DNA of 12,805 bases from DASXSB01 sp036506275 (GTDB lineage Bacteria; Methylomirabilota; Methylomirabilia; Rokubacteriales; CSP1-6), in contig DASXSB010000089.1 in assembly GCA_036506275.1 (NCBI GenBank), positions 1 to 12,805 of the forward strand, read 5' to 3'. A program made the position numbers and the translations under genes. Shown here piece by piece: positions 1-6,558 of the stretch; positions within the stretch are counted from its first letter, which is position 1; each line of letters starts with the position of its first letter. The notes under the pieces are model-generated. The model had not been told where the DNA came from. It saw only the letters and a list, made by a program, of their open reading frames with translations, and did not search any database.

Positions 1-1
1 C

Positions 2-412
2 TGCGCCGGCTACGCCATCCAGACGATTCTCGCGGAGGTCTTTACGCTGGGCGTGAAGGCGGGCGTGGAGCCGCTCGCCCTCTGGCAGGCGGTCCGTCAG
101 GGCGCGGGCGGGCGGCGCCGGACATTCGACGGCCTCGTCGACCAGTTCCTCCCGCGGAAGTTCGATCCCCCGTCGTTCACGCTGAGGCTCGCCCACAAGG
201 ACGTCTCCCTCGCCGTGGGCCTCGCCCGAGAGCAGCGCGTGCCGATGCGCCTGGCCGGACTCGCGCTCGAAGAATTGACGGAGGCCATGAACCGCGGCTG
301 GGCCGAGCGCGACTCGCGCGTAGCGATGCTCCTTCAGGAAGAGCGCGCCGGAGTCGAGATCGAGGTACCAGAAAACCTGTTGCGGGCCGTGCTCGAGAAG
401 GACCAGGGTTGA
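2..412 (+). CDS. NAD(P)-dependent oxidoreductase, 3-hydroxyisobutyrate dehydrogenase family (C-terminal part, 5' truncated by window edge)
   Basis: The reading frame is open from base 2, so the true start lies outside the window; about 136 C-terminal residues are visible. They match the all-helical C-terminal domain of 3-hydroxyisobutyrate dehydrogenase/tartronate semialdehyde reductase-type enzymes. The best landmarks are a helix with AHKDVSLAVGLA (the conserved K-D region that helps bind the substrate), then a proline-containing PMRLAG turn, and the late A-ERDSRVAML helix. These enzymes oxidise 3-hydroxyacids with NAD(P). The Rossmann domain and the catalytic-lysine helix must be upstream, so substrate and cofactor cannot be judged. 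The last residues (VPENLLRAVLEKDQG) extend a little past the usual end of the fold. The gene converges on the WG-repeat gene, with 10 bp between the stop codons. Confidence 0.82.
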   Translation, partial: CAGYAIQTILAEVFTLGVKAGVEPLALWQAVRQGAGGRRRTFDGLVDQFLPRKFDPPSFTLRLAHKDVSLAVGLAREQRVPMRLAGLALEELTEAMNRGWAERDSRVAMLLQEERAGVEIEVPENLLRAVLEKDQG

Positions 413-422
413 AGCCGCCGCG

Positions 423-1616
423 TCAGTCCCCCGCGGCCCACACGAAATCGCCGGCGTGGTCGATGTAGCCGACGCGCCCGCCTGACGTCACCCTGGCTAA
501 GCCGGACACGAACGGCCCCGCGTCGTCGAAGCGAGGAGGAATCGCGAAGGCTCCCGAGGCGTCGATGTAGCCCCATTGCGCCCCGGCACGAGCGGGGGCG
601 AGCCCGTCCCGGAAATCGCCGGCGGCGTCAAAGCGCAAGTCGACGACCGTCGCTCCCTGCCGGTCGATGAAGCCTACCTTGCCCGCTCGCTCCACTCGAG
701 CGCGCCCATTGGCGAAGTCCCAGGCGCGGTCATACGCGGGCGCGATGACGATCCGGCCTGTGCGATCGAGGAATCCGATCTTGCCTCCGCACTGAACGAG
801 TGAGACGTGCGGTCGGCATTCGGGGTGTGGACTATCGCGACGATCCACCTCGATCCGTGCCAATCCCTCGGCGAATGAGGCCGCGGAATCATAGGTGGCC
901 GGAATCACGAAACGGCCATCATGGCCGATGAAGCCCCAGTGGCCGACGCACGTGACGCGATCGGCGCGGCAGACGGCGCTGGTATCCCGCGCACGGTTGA
1001 TCTCTACCGCCGCCAGGGTGTCCGCGAAAGGACGGGCGGTGTCGAATTGAGCGGGAACGATGATCTTCCCGGCGGGATCGACGAATCCCCATACGGCGCC
1101 GCGTCGGAACGGAAGAACGCCTTCGCCCACTTCCGCGATCTCGTCGAAGCGCGGCGACACCGTGGTATGCCCGTCGCTGTCGACGATGCCCCACTTCCCC
1201 CGGACCTCGATGCCGATGAGACCACCGCCCAGAACACGAGCGCTCGCGTACTCGCCCGTGGTGATGAATCTTCCGTCCCGGCCGATGAGACGGGTCCGGC
1301 GGCCGGTGAGACTCGTGCCGAGCTGAACGAGCGCAACGTTGTCCCGAAAACCCCACGCGAGATCGAATTGCGGCGCGATGACCGTCTTACCGGCGGCGTC
1401 GATGAAGCCCCAGCGGGGCCCGATCTTCACCGGAGCGAGTCCGGCGTCGAAGTCCCCCGCCGCGTCGAACTGCGCGGGTACCACGAGCTTGCCGCGCGCG
1501 TCGATGTAACCGTACTTTCCTCCGACTTTTACCGGATAGAGCGCCGGGTTCACCGCCTGCGCGGCGCCTTTGGTGGTGGCGAAGAAAGAAACCAAGAGCG
1601 CCAGCGCCAAGGCCAA
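423..1616 (-). CDS. Secreted WG-repeat (KWG/β-hairpin repeat) protein, 397 aa
   Basis: The protein is almost entirely WG repeats of the form (W/Y)GFID-x-x-GK-x-V-x-PxFD. I count ten, starting near residues 35, 69, 108 (degenerate, lacks WG), 141, 175, 226, 279, 313, 347 and 381. Between repeats run the typical A-x-xFxxGLAxV linkers. The open frame extends upstream to 1832, but that part is composition-biased and overlaps the divergent gene. I choose the TTG at 1616 because AAGGAG lies 7 nt before it and because it opens directly into a signal peptide (MALALALLVSFFATTKGAAQA, likely cut after AQA at 19-21). The mature protein should therefore be periplasmic or secreted. Repeats 6 and 7 are preceded by longer loops with cysteine pairs C216/C223 and C267/C276, which could form disulfides. 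WG repeats are structural; no enzyme activity or partner can be read from the sequence. Confidence 0.88.
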   Translation of the reverse strand: MALALALLVSFFATTKGAAQAVNPALYPVKVGGKYGYIDARGKLVVPAQFDAAGDFDAGLAPVKIGPRWGFIDAAGKTVIAPQFDLAWGFRDNVALVQLGTSLTGRRTRLIGRDGRFITTGEYASARVLGGGLIGIEVRGKWGIVDSDGHTTVSPRFDEIAEVGEGVLPFRRGAVWGFVDPAGKIIVPAQFDTARPFADTLAAVEINRARDTSAVCRADRVTCVGHWGFIGHDGRFVIPATYDSAASFAEGLARIEVDRRDSPHPECRPHVSLVQCGGKIGFLDRTGRIVIAPAYDRAWDFANGRARVERAGKVGFIDRQGATVVDLRFDAAGDFRDGLAPARAGAQWGYIDASGAFAIPPRFDDAGPFVSGLARVTSGGRVGYIDHAGDFVWAAGD

Positions 1617-1623
1617 CGCGGGT

Positions 1624-1629
1624 CTCCTT
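1624..1629 (-). promoter_or_regulatory. Ribosome binding site AAGGAG that fixes the TTG start of the WG-repeat gene
   Basis: Read on the minus strand, AAGGAG ends 7 nt before TTG at 1616. No comparably placed SD was noticed for the more upstream ATG codons in this frame. It also agrees with the position of the signal peptide. It overlaps the possible -35 of the divergent promoter. Confidence 0.7.
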
Positions 1630-1657
1630 GCCCGTCGTGATCTGCGGCCGTTATACT
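1628..1657 (+). promoter_or_regulatory. Candidate σ70-type promoter for the M15-like peptidase gene
   Basis: TATACT at 1652-1657 is one base off the TATAAT consensus. It is preceded, after an 18-bp spacer, by TTGCCC (1628-1633), a weak match to TTGACA. It sits in the 76-bp divergent gap and lies 35 bp upstream of the ATG at 1693, leaving room for a leader containing the GGAGG ribosome binding site at 1680-1684. This is a sequence-pattern call only. Confidence 0.5.
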
Positions 1658-1692
1658 CCGGCCGGCGCGATCCCCACGTGGAGGGAGACGCT

Positions 1693-2421
1693 ATGGCCTT
1701 CCAGCTGAAACGCCTCGACGAGCATACCTGGGGTACTTTCGTCCGACCCGCGGTGAAGCTCAAAACCAATCCCAGCACTCGGGCCATCATCGAGGGGATC
1801 ATGCCGTATTTCCCCAAGGACTGCCATTGCATCGCGGGCTATCTCGACGACGCGGACCAGTTCTGGAAGGTCAACTATCACTGGGAACTCCTGCTGCGGA
1901 TGATGCGTCGGGCGCTGAAGCTCGACCTCCAAGTCCAATCACGCGGCCAGCTCGAGCGCCTCATTGAAGAGCTGCTCACGAATCCGCCCAACCCCGACAA
2001 GGGCTATGCGGATAGCGCGGTCGTCGGTGAACCACACGATAAGACGTCCGCCGCCGGCATCGTGAAGCGGTGGGAGACGATGCGTTTTTGCAAACAGGAG
2101 TTCGGCTTCATCACGAACTTCGAGGACATTCCCAAGAAACACCCGCCCGCCCAGCCGTGGTTTCTCGCTGCCGCTCCCGTTGCGCGTCCCGGAACCAGCA
2201 AGCACGGCGGTGGCTATGCCCTCGACATTGAGGGCAAGGGAAAGAACCAGCTCATAAAGCAGATCGCAGGAGCCCTGGGAGCGACGCTCAAGTTCGATGA
2301 GAAGTCCCACGTTCACGTCGAATTCAAGCAGGGCGTCGTCGTCGGAGGGAAACTGGTCGCTGACGACGCTCACGACGGAAAATGGGCGGGGTGGAAGCAC
2401 CGCGGAGCCTCGGGACCCTGA
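1693..2421 (+). CDS. Probable M15-family (VanY/VanX-like fold) zinc peptidase-like protein, 242 aa
   Basis: The start is ATG 1693 with GGAGG 8 nt upstream. The C-terminal half carries the signature of M15 D-Ala-D-Ala peptidases. SKHGGGYALD (169-178) gives S-x-H-x6-D, with H171 and D178 as zinc ligands at the classical spacing. EKSHVHVE (203-210) gives E-x-x-H, with E203 as the expected general base and H206 (or H208) as the third ligand. M15 enzymes cut peptidoglycan stem peptides or act as endolysins. The first ~150 residues are not recognised; they are rich in Trp/Phe/Lys and contain a CHC at 44-46. There is no signal peptide or membrane segment, so an extracytoplasmic role would need another export route. 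The usual tryptophan in the final WH motif is absent. Third codon positions use A/T somewhat more (AAA, CAT, TAT, AAT) than in the genes downstream, which could mean later acquisition. It could also be a non-catalytic relative. Confidence 0.6.
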   Translation: MAFQLKRLDEHTWGTFVRPAVKLKTNPSTRAIIEGIMPYFPKDCHCIAGYLDDADQFWKVNYHWELLLRMMRRALKLDLQVQSRGQLERLIEELLTNPPNPDKGYADSAVVGEPHDKTSAAGIVKRWETMRFCKQEFGFITNFEDIPKKHPPAQPWFLAAAPVARPGTSKHGGGYALDIEGKGKNQLIKQIAGALGATLKFDEKSHVHVEFKQGVVVGGKLVADDAHDGKWAGWKHRGASGP

Positions 2422-2485
2422 TGACGTGGCCCGGCGGCCTGGCGTTTGCAGTCAGGCGGGGCAGCCTCACCGTGGAGGGCTAACT

Positions 2486-3331
2486 ATGCGCTGGGGAGAA
2501 GGCAGGCGAAGCGACAACGTCGAGGACCGTCGAGGCATGGGCGTGCCGATGGTGGCCGGCGGCGGGATCGGCACCATCATCCTGGTGCTGGTCGCCCTGT
2601 ACTTCGGCGTCGATCCCAGCGTCATTCTCCAGAACGGCGGCCCGTCCGTCACCCCGCCGTCGTCCTCACCGTCGGCGTCGGTCGGAAACGATCAGCTCCG
2701 TGACTTCGTCTCGGTGGTGCTCGCCGACACCGAGGACACCTGGCGCGCGCTGTTCCGCCAGATGAACCGCGAGTACCAGGACCCGCACCTGGTGCTCTTC
2801 TCGGGCGCCGTGCAGTCCGGGTGCGGCACCGCGGCCACCGCCGTGGGACCGTTCTACTGTCCCGCCGACCACAAGCTCTACCTCGACCTCACCTTCTTCC
2901 GTGACCTGCGGGACCGCTTCGGCGCCCCCGGCGACTTCGCTCAGGCCTACGTGATCGCCCACGAAGTCGGCCACCACGTCCAGGTGCTCCTCGGCATCAG
3001 CGACCGCGTGCGGGCGGCGCAGCAGCGCGCGGGCCGCACGGAGTCGAACGCGCTGTCGGTGCGTCAAGAGCTCCAGGCGGACTGTCTCGCCGGCGTGTGG
3101 GCGCATCACGCGCAGCAGACGCGCAACATCCTCGAGCCCGGTGACATCGAGGAAGCGCTGCAGGCCGCGGCCGCCATCGGCGACGACCGCCTGCAACGCG
3201 AAACGCAGGGCCGCGTGGTCCCCGACTCCTTCACGCACGGGACGTCCGCCCAGCGCGTGCGGTGGTTCAAGACCGGCTTCGACGCGGGCGACGTCCGCCG
3301 CTGCGACACGTTCTCGCCGCCGAGCCTCTGA
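2486..3331 (+). CDS. ypfJ: Neutral zinc metallopeptidase, YpfJ/KPN_00730 family, membrane-anchored, 281 aa
   Basis: The N-terminus MRW-x-x-GRRSDNVEDRRG is the family hallmark and fixes the start at ATG 2486, which has GGAGGG 6 nt upstream; the open frame extends further 5' without support. A single transmembrane segment (about residues 22-40) is followed by a Ser/Pro-rich linker (51-67) and the peptidase domain. The zinc site is HEVGH (159-163, catalytic E160), with the likely third ligand E195 in QELQADC. A cysteine pair at C113/C125 lies in the conserved SGCG...YCP segment. The end, SAQRVRWFKTGFDAGD with a final CDTF, is also characteristic of the family. The orientation should put the catalytic domain on the periplasmic side. 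Substrates of the family are not well defined. The gene lies 64 bp after the M15-like gene on the same strand, so cotranscription is possible, and converges on the next gene with a 12-bp gap. Confidence 0.93.
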   Translation: MRWGEGRRSDNVEDRRGMGVPMVAGGGIGTIILVLVALYFGVDPSVILQNGGPSVTPPSSSPSASVGNDQLRDFVSVVLADTEDTWRALFRQMNREYQDPHLVLFSGAVQSGCGTAATAVGPFYCPADHKLYLDLTFFRDLRDRFGAPGDFAQAYVIAHEVGHHVQVLLGISDRVRAAQQRAGRTESNALSVRQELQADCLAGVWAHHAQQTRNILEPGDIEEALQAAAAIGDDRLQRETQGRVVPDSFTHGTSAQRVRWFKTGFDAGDVRRCDTFSPPSL

Positions 3332-3343
3332 GGCCGCTCCTCG

Positions 3344-4405
3344 TCATTTCATGCTGGCGATGACGGTGTTCACGACCGGCGGTGCGTCCGCGGGCGCGAA
3401 CACGATCACGCGCAGCGACGGATTCCGTCCGAGGAAATCGACGATCGCCGCTGCGCTCGCCCGCGACACGACTCGCGTCGACGCGAGGTAGATCGTCCCC
3501 CGTGCGTCCGGTGGCAAGCCCCGCTGGATCTGCTCCAGCACCCTCGCCTCCGCGTCGACGGTGACGCGGCGGCGGGCGCCGTTCCGAGCGGCCTGACTGG
3601 TGCGCGCGCACAGGGTCGACACGGGTCTGCGGTAGCCGAGCACGTCGATCTCCGCCGCTGCCGTCGGGGTCGTTCCCGCCCGTTCGAGGAGGCTCTGCAG
3701 CACCTGTCGCGCTCGCTCCATCTGCGAGGGGTCGACTTCCGGCGCCTCCCCGCGCCCGTTTTTCGGCGTGAACGTCCGCGTACCGATCGACCGCACGATG
3801 ACGGGAGCGGCGTCGAAGCCGAGGACGACGTCGCTCGAGAGCACCCAGTCCGCCACCGTCCGGTGCGACTTCACGTCGCGCAGGCCGAGCAGCGACACGA
3901 AGCGGCCGTCCACGTCGAGGAGGATGCGGGCGGCGAAGCGACTCTGGTACGTCGTCAGATTGGCCAGGTCGTAGCCGCTCGCGTACGTGAAGACATCCTC
4001 CACCGTGCGCGGGGGCACGAGCGCGCACCCGTCGTACGTGAGGGCCGCCGCGCTTTCCGTGAGCACGTAGCCGACGACCCAGCCGTGGGCGCCGTCCACC
4101 ACCGCCGTCAGCTTCGAGCGCTTCTCTGGATGGAGCACGGGGCTGTTCTCCCGCTCCCACCGCGTGGCCACGGACGCGAAATCCTGGCGCTCGATCTGGA
4201 CGCGATCCGTGCTGAATCGATCGTAGAGTCCCTGCCAGAAGCGCAGCACGGGAAACACGGCGCCGGCGCCGCGAGCGTAATCCGTTTCCCGCCACACGCT
4301 CGCGCCGTCCGATGCCCTCTGCGCGCGGGCGCGGCGGAACCGCCGCTGCATGAGCGGATCCGGTGCGACGACGTCGGCGGTCAGGACATTGCCGTCCTCT
4401 GTCAT
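3344..4405 (-). CDS. Protein of unknown function, 353 aa
   Basis: The start is placed at ATG 4405, which has GGGAGG 7 nt upstream. The frame stays open to 5095, but that extension runs into the exporter operon on the other strand and is low-complexity. I do not recognise the family. An Arg-rich N-terminal stretch (residues 21-30) is followed by an aromatic-rich region (48-63, with FPVLRFWQGLYDRF). The middle is mixed α/β (100-205) and contains AVVDGAHGWVVGYVLTES and RILLDVDGRFVSLLGL. A Gly/Pro/Lys linker (210-226) leads to a C-terminal α/β domain (227-353) with RGTIYLAST and LRVIVFAPAD strands, reminiscent of a small Rossmann-like or receiver-type layout but without diagnostic motifs. There are only two cysteines (127, 266). 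With this start there is no signal peptide, but a signal-like sequence occurs in another frame immediately upstream (see findings), so the annotated N-terminus may be wrong. No function is proposed. Confidence 0.7.
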   Translation of the reverse strand: MTEDGNVLTADVVAPDPLMQRRFRRARAQRASDGASVWRETDYARGAGAVFPVLRFWQGLYDRFSTDRVQIERQDFASVATRWERENSPVLHPEKRSKLTAVVDGAHGWVVGYVLTESAAALTYDGCALVPPRTVEDVFTYASGYDLANLTTYQSRFAARILLDVDGRFVSLLGLRDVKSHRTVADWVLSSDVVLGFDAAPVIVRSIGTRTFTPKNGRGEAPEVDPSQMERARQVLQSLLERAGTTPTAAAEIDVLGYRRPVSTLCARTSQAARNGARRRVTVDAEARVLEQIQRGLPPDARGTIYLASTRVVSRASAAAIVDFLGRNPSLRVIVFAPADAPPVVNTVIASMK

Positions 4406-4412
4406 GAGAGCG

Positions 4413-4418
4413 CCTCCC
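4413..4418 (-). promoter_or_regulatory. Ribosome binding site GGGAGG for the unknown 353-aa gene
   Basis: On the minus strand GGGAGG ends 7 nt before ATG 4405. It is the strongest SD in this intergenic region and decides the chosen start against the more upstream TTG at 4517, which is in another frame and lacks an SD. Confidence 0.6.
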
Positions 4419-4554
4419 GTGGGCGGCGCCGCCGGCGAGACCCGATGCCGTCGGCGTTGCACCGCGCAGCACGAGACAACGCAACGCGAATGCCAAGGCC
4501 ACGGTACGAAAAAGCAACGACTTACGTGGGAGGGTCGGCGTCGAGATGGTGTTT

Positions 4555-4575
4555 TTGGTGGAAATCCACCACCAA
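4555..4575. repeat. Perfect 7-bp inverted repeat in the divergent intergenic region (possible operator)
   Basis: TTGGTGG (4555-4561) and CCACCAA (4569-4575) are exact inverted copies separated by 7 nt. A tighter pairing, GGTGGA-AA-TCCACC, is nested at 4557-4570. The repeat lies 37 bp upstream of the adaptor start, just before the promoter-like element at 4591. It is not a terminator: the T-run precedes rather than follows the hairpin on the + strand, and it is an A-run when read on the minus strand. A repressor or activator site for the exporter operon is an inference. The rest of the 207-bp gap shows nothing further beyond the out-of-frame signal-like stretch discussed in findings. Confidence 0.45.
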
Positions 4576-4590
4576 CGGCCGGCGCGTCAT

Positions 4591-4604
4591 TGCTATGGCA
4601 CACT
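4591..4604 (+). promoter_or_regulatory. Possible extended -10 element before the exporter operon
   Basis: TGCTATGGCACACT contains TG-n-TAT, as in extended -10 promoters, and ends 8 nt before ATG 4613. No recognisable -35 lies at the right distance; the inverted repeat occupies that area instead. The match to TATAAT is poor (TATGGC), so this rests mostly on position and on resemblance to the TGCTATCCT before 11349. Confidence 0.3.
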
Positions 4605-4612
4605 GAAACGCT

Positions 4613-5866
4613 ATGTCCGAGGTGCGACCGACCGCCATGCAGACGGCCGAGCTCTTGAAGGAACTCCGGATCGACCGCGACCCACGCCCGGCGCGAAAGT
4701 GGCGGCGCTGGCTCGTGCTGGCGGCGGTGGCGCTCGTCCTCGTCGCCGGCGCCCTGTGGGCGCTCCGCGGGCGGTTCCTGCCCCTGACGGTACGGACGGT
4801 GGCGGCGCGGGCGGCCACGACCGGCGCGGGGGGAACGTCCGTTCTCGACGCGAGCGGCTACGTCACCGCGCGCCGGCAAGCCACCGTCTCCGCCAAGATC
4901 ACGGGCAAGGTGACGGAGGTCCTGATCGAGGAAGGCATGCGCGTGACGGAGGGCGCCATGCTGGCGCGGCTGGACGACACGGAGATGAAGGCGCAGCTCG
5001 CGCTCGCGCGCGCTCAGCTCGTGGCCGCGCGCTCGCAGGAGGCGGAGATCCGCGCCCAGCTCGCCCAGGCCGAGCGCGACTTCACGCGACAGCAAGAATT
5101 GTTCGGCCGTCAGCTCGTGGCCGAGCAGACGATGGACGCCGCGCGCGCCCAGCGCGACATGCTGCGGGCGCGGCTCGCCGCCAACACCGAGCAGATCCGG
5201 GTGGCCCAGGAGTCAGTGTCAGTGGCGGAGGTCCAGCTCGACAACACGATCATCCGGGCGCCGTTCAGCGGCATCGTGATCGCCAAGTCGGCCCAGCCCG
5301 GCGAGATGATCTCGCCCATCTCGGCGGGCGGCGGCTTCACGCGCACCGGCATCGGCACCATCGTCGACATGGACTCGCTCGAGATCCAGGTCGACGTCAA
5401 CGAGGCCTTCATCAACCGCGTGCGGCCCGGGCAGCCGGTGGAGGCCACGCTCAACGCGTATCCCGACTGGAAGATTCCGGGCTCGGTGATCGCGATCATC
5501 CCGACCGCCGATCGCAGCAAGGCGACCGTGAAAGTCCGCATCGCGCTCAAGCAGAAGGACCCGCGCATCGTCCCCGACATGGGCGTGCGCGTGGGGTTCC
5601 TCGACCCCCAAGGAACGACGCCCGCGGCCGCGCCGCCGCCGACGGTGCTGATCCCCGCCGACGCCGTCCGCGTCGAGGGCGCCACCGGCACCGTGTTCGT
5701 CTACACGGGCGGCAAGGTGGAGCGGCGCAGCGTCACCGTGGGACCGATGCGCGGCGGCGAGCGTGAGATCGCGGGGGGCCTCCGCGCCGGCGAGCGCGTG
5801 GTGCTGTCGCCGCCGCCGTCGCTGAAGGACGGCGACGCCGTCAAGGCGGCGGAGGGCGCGCGATGA
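4613..5866 (+). CDS. Periplasmic adaptor subunit (HlyD/MacA-type membrane fusion protein) of an ABC exporter, 417 aa
   Basis: This subunit bridges an inner-membrane ABC transporter to the outer membrane. After a short cytoplasmic N-terminus, a single membrane anchor spans about residues 32-51. A lipoyl half-motif follows (82-121, with AKITGKVTEVLIEEGMRV). A long Ala/Arg/Gln-rich α-helical hairpin (about 124-205) is the coiled coil that docks to a TolC-like channel. The second lipoyl half is at 211-233 (NTIIRAPFSGIVIAK), then a β-barrel domain (about 250-330) and a membrane-proximal domain after a Pro/Ala linker (337-343). The length is typical. ATG 4613 has no SD and sits close behind a promoter-like element, so the leader may be very short; ATG 4637 is an alternative with a distant GAGGTG. 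The stop overlaps the ATPase start by 4 bp (ATGA), giving strong evidence for coupling. Confidence 0.93.
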   Translation: MSEVRPTAMQTAELLKELRIDRDPRPARKWRRWLVLAAVALVLVAGALWALRGRFLPLTVRTVAARAATTGAGGTSVLDASGYVTARRQATVSAKITGKVTEVLIEEGMRVTEGAMLARLDDTEMKAQLALARAQLVAARSQEAEIRAQLAQAERDFTRQQELFGRQLVAEQTMDAARAQRDMLRARLAANTEQIRVAQESVSVAEVQLDNTIIRAPFSGIVIAKSAQPGEMISPISAGGGFTRTGIGTIVDMDSLEIQVDVNEAFINRVRPGQPVEATLNAYPDWKIPGSVIAIIPTADRSKATVKVRIALKQKDPRIVPDMGVRVGFLDPQGTTPAAAPPPTVLIPADAVRVEGATGTVFVYTGGKVERRSVTVGPMRGGEREIAGGLRAGERVVLSPPPSLKDGDAVKAAEGAR

Positions 5867-6558
5867 GGGCGCTCGTGGAGATCCGCGGCGTCACCAAGAC
5901 GTATCGGCGCGGGGGCGAGACGATCGAGGTGCTGCACGGCGTTGACCTCGACATCCCGCGCGGCGATTTCCTCGCCCTGATGGGACCGTCGGGATCGGGC
6001 AAGACCACGCTCTTGAACCTGATCGGCGGTCTCGATTCTCCCACCGCCGGCACCATCGCCGTCGACGGCGCGCGCATCGACCATCTCTCGAGCGGCGACC
6101 TTTCCCGATGGCGAGCCGTCCACGTGGGCTTCGTGTTCCAGTTCTACAACCTGTTGCCGGTGCTCTCCGCGCAGCGCAACGTCGAGCTGCCGTTGCTGCT
6201 CACGAACCTCGGCGCCGCCGAGCGCCGCCGGCGCGCGCTCATCGCGCTCACGCTGGTGGGGCTCGCCGACCGCGCCCGCCACAAGCCGAAGGAGCTCTCA
6301 GGGGGGCAGGAGCAGCGCGTGGCCATCGCCCGCGCCATCGTGTCCGACCCCACCCTGCTCGTGTGCGACGAGCCGACGGGCGACCTCGATCGCGCCACCG
6401 CCCACGAGATTCTCACGCTGCTCCAGATGCTGAACCGGGAGCACGGCAAGACGATCGTGATGGTGACCCACGATCCGAAGGCCGCCGACTACGCCCGTCG
6501 CCGGCTGCACCTCGACAAGGGGACTCTCGCGCCTTTGAGCGGAGCGATGGCGCCGTGA
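5863..6558 (+). CDS. ABC transporter ATP-binding protein, LolD/MacB type, 231 aa
   Basis: This is the nucleotide-binding subunit that drives the FtsX permeases. All motifs are intact: Walker A GPSGSGKTT (41-49), Q-loop Q93 within FVFQFYNLLP, signature LSGGQEQR (145-152), Walker B LLVCDE (165-170), D-loop GDLD (173-176) and switch histidine H203. The FQFYNLLP and ERRRRA-type features and the overall spacing are those of the LolD/MacB/FtsE-like group, which acts with FtsX-fold permeases and works by mechanotransmission rather than channel transport. GGAGGG lies 6 nt before ATG 5863. The start overlaps the adaptor stop (ATGA), and its own stop overlaps the next start (GTGA), so three products are translationally linked. 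Confidence 0.96.
   Translation: MRALVEIRGVTKTYRRGGETIEVLHGVDLDIPRGDFLALMGPSGSGKTTLLNLIGGLDSPTAGTIAVDGARIDHLSSGDLSRWRAVHVGFVFQFYNLLPVLSAQRNVELPLLLTNLGAAERRRRALIALTLVGLADRARHKPKELSGGQEQRVAIARAIVSDPTLLVCDEPTGDLDRATAHEILTLLQMLNREHGKTIVMVTHDPKAADYARRRLHLDKGTLAPLSGAMAP

Noticed and set aside
3325..3342. Short GAGG/CCTC pairings between the convergent genes at 3331 and 3344, a possible terminator
   Set aside because: Arms are only 4 bp with no T-run; too weak to call.
4406..5095. Minus-strand extension of the unknown gene's frame to 5095
   Set aside because: It overlaps the well-supported adaptor gene on the other strand and is biased in composition (Arg/His/Gly-rich).
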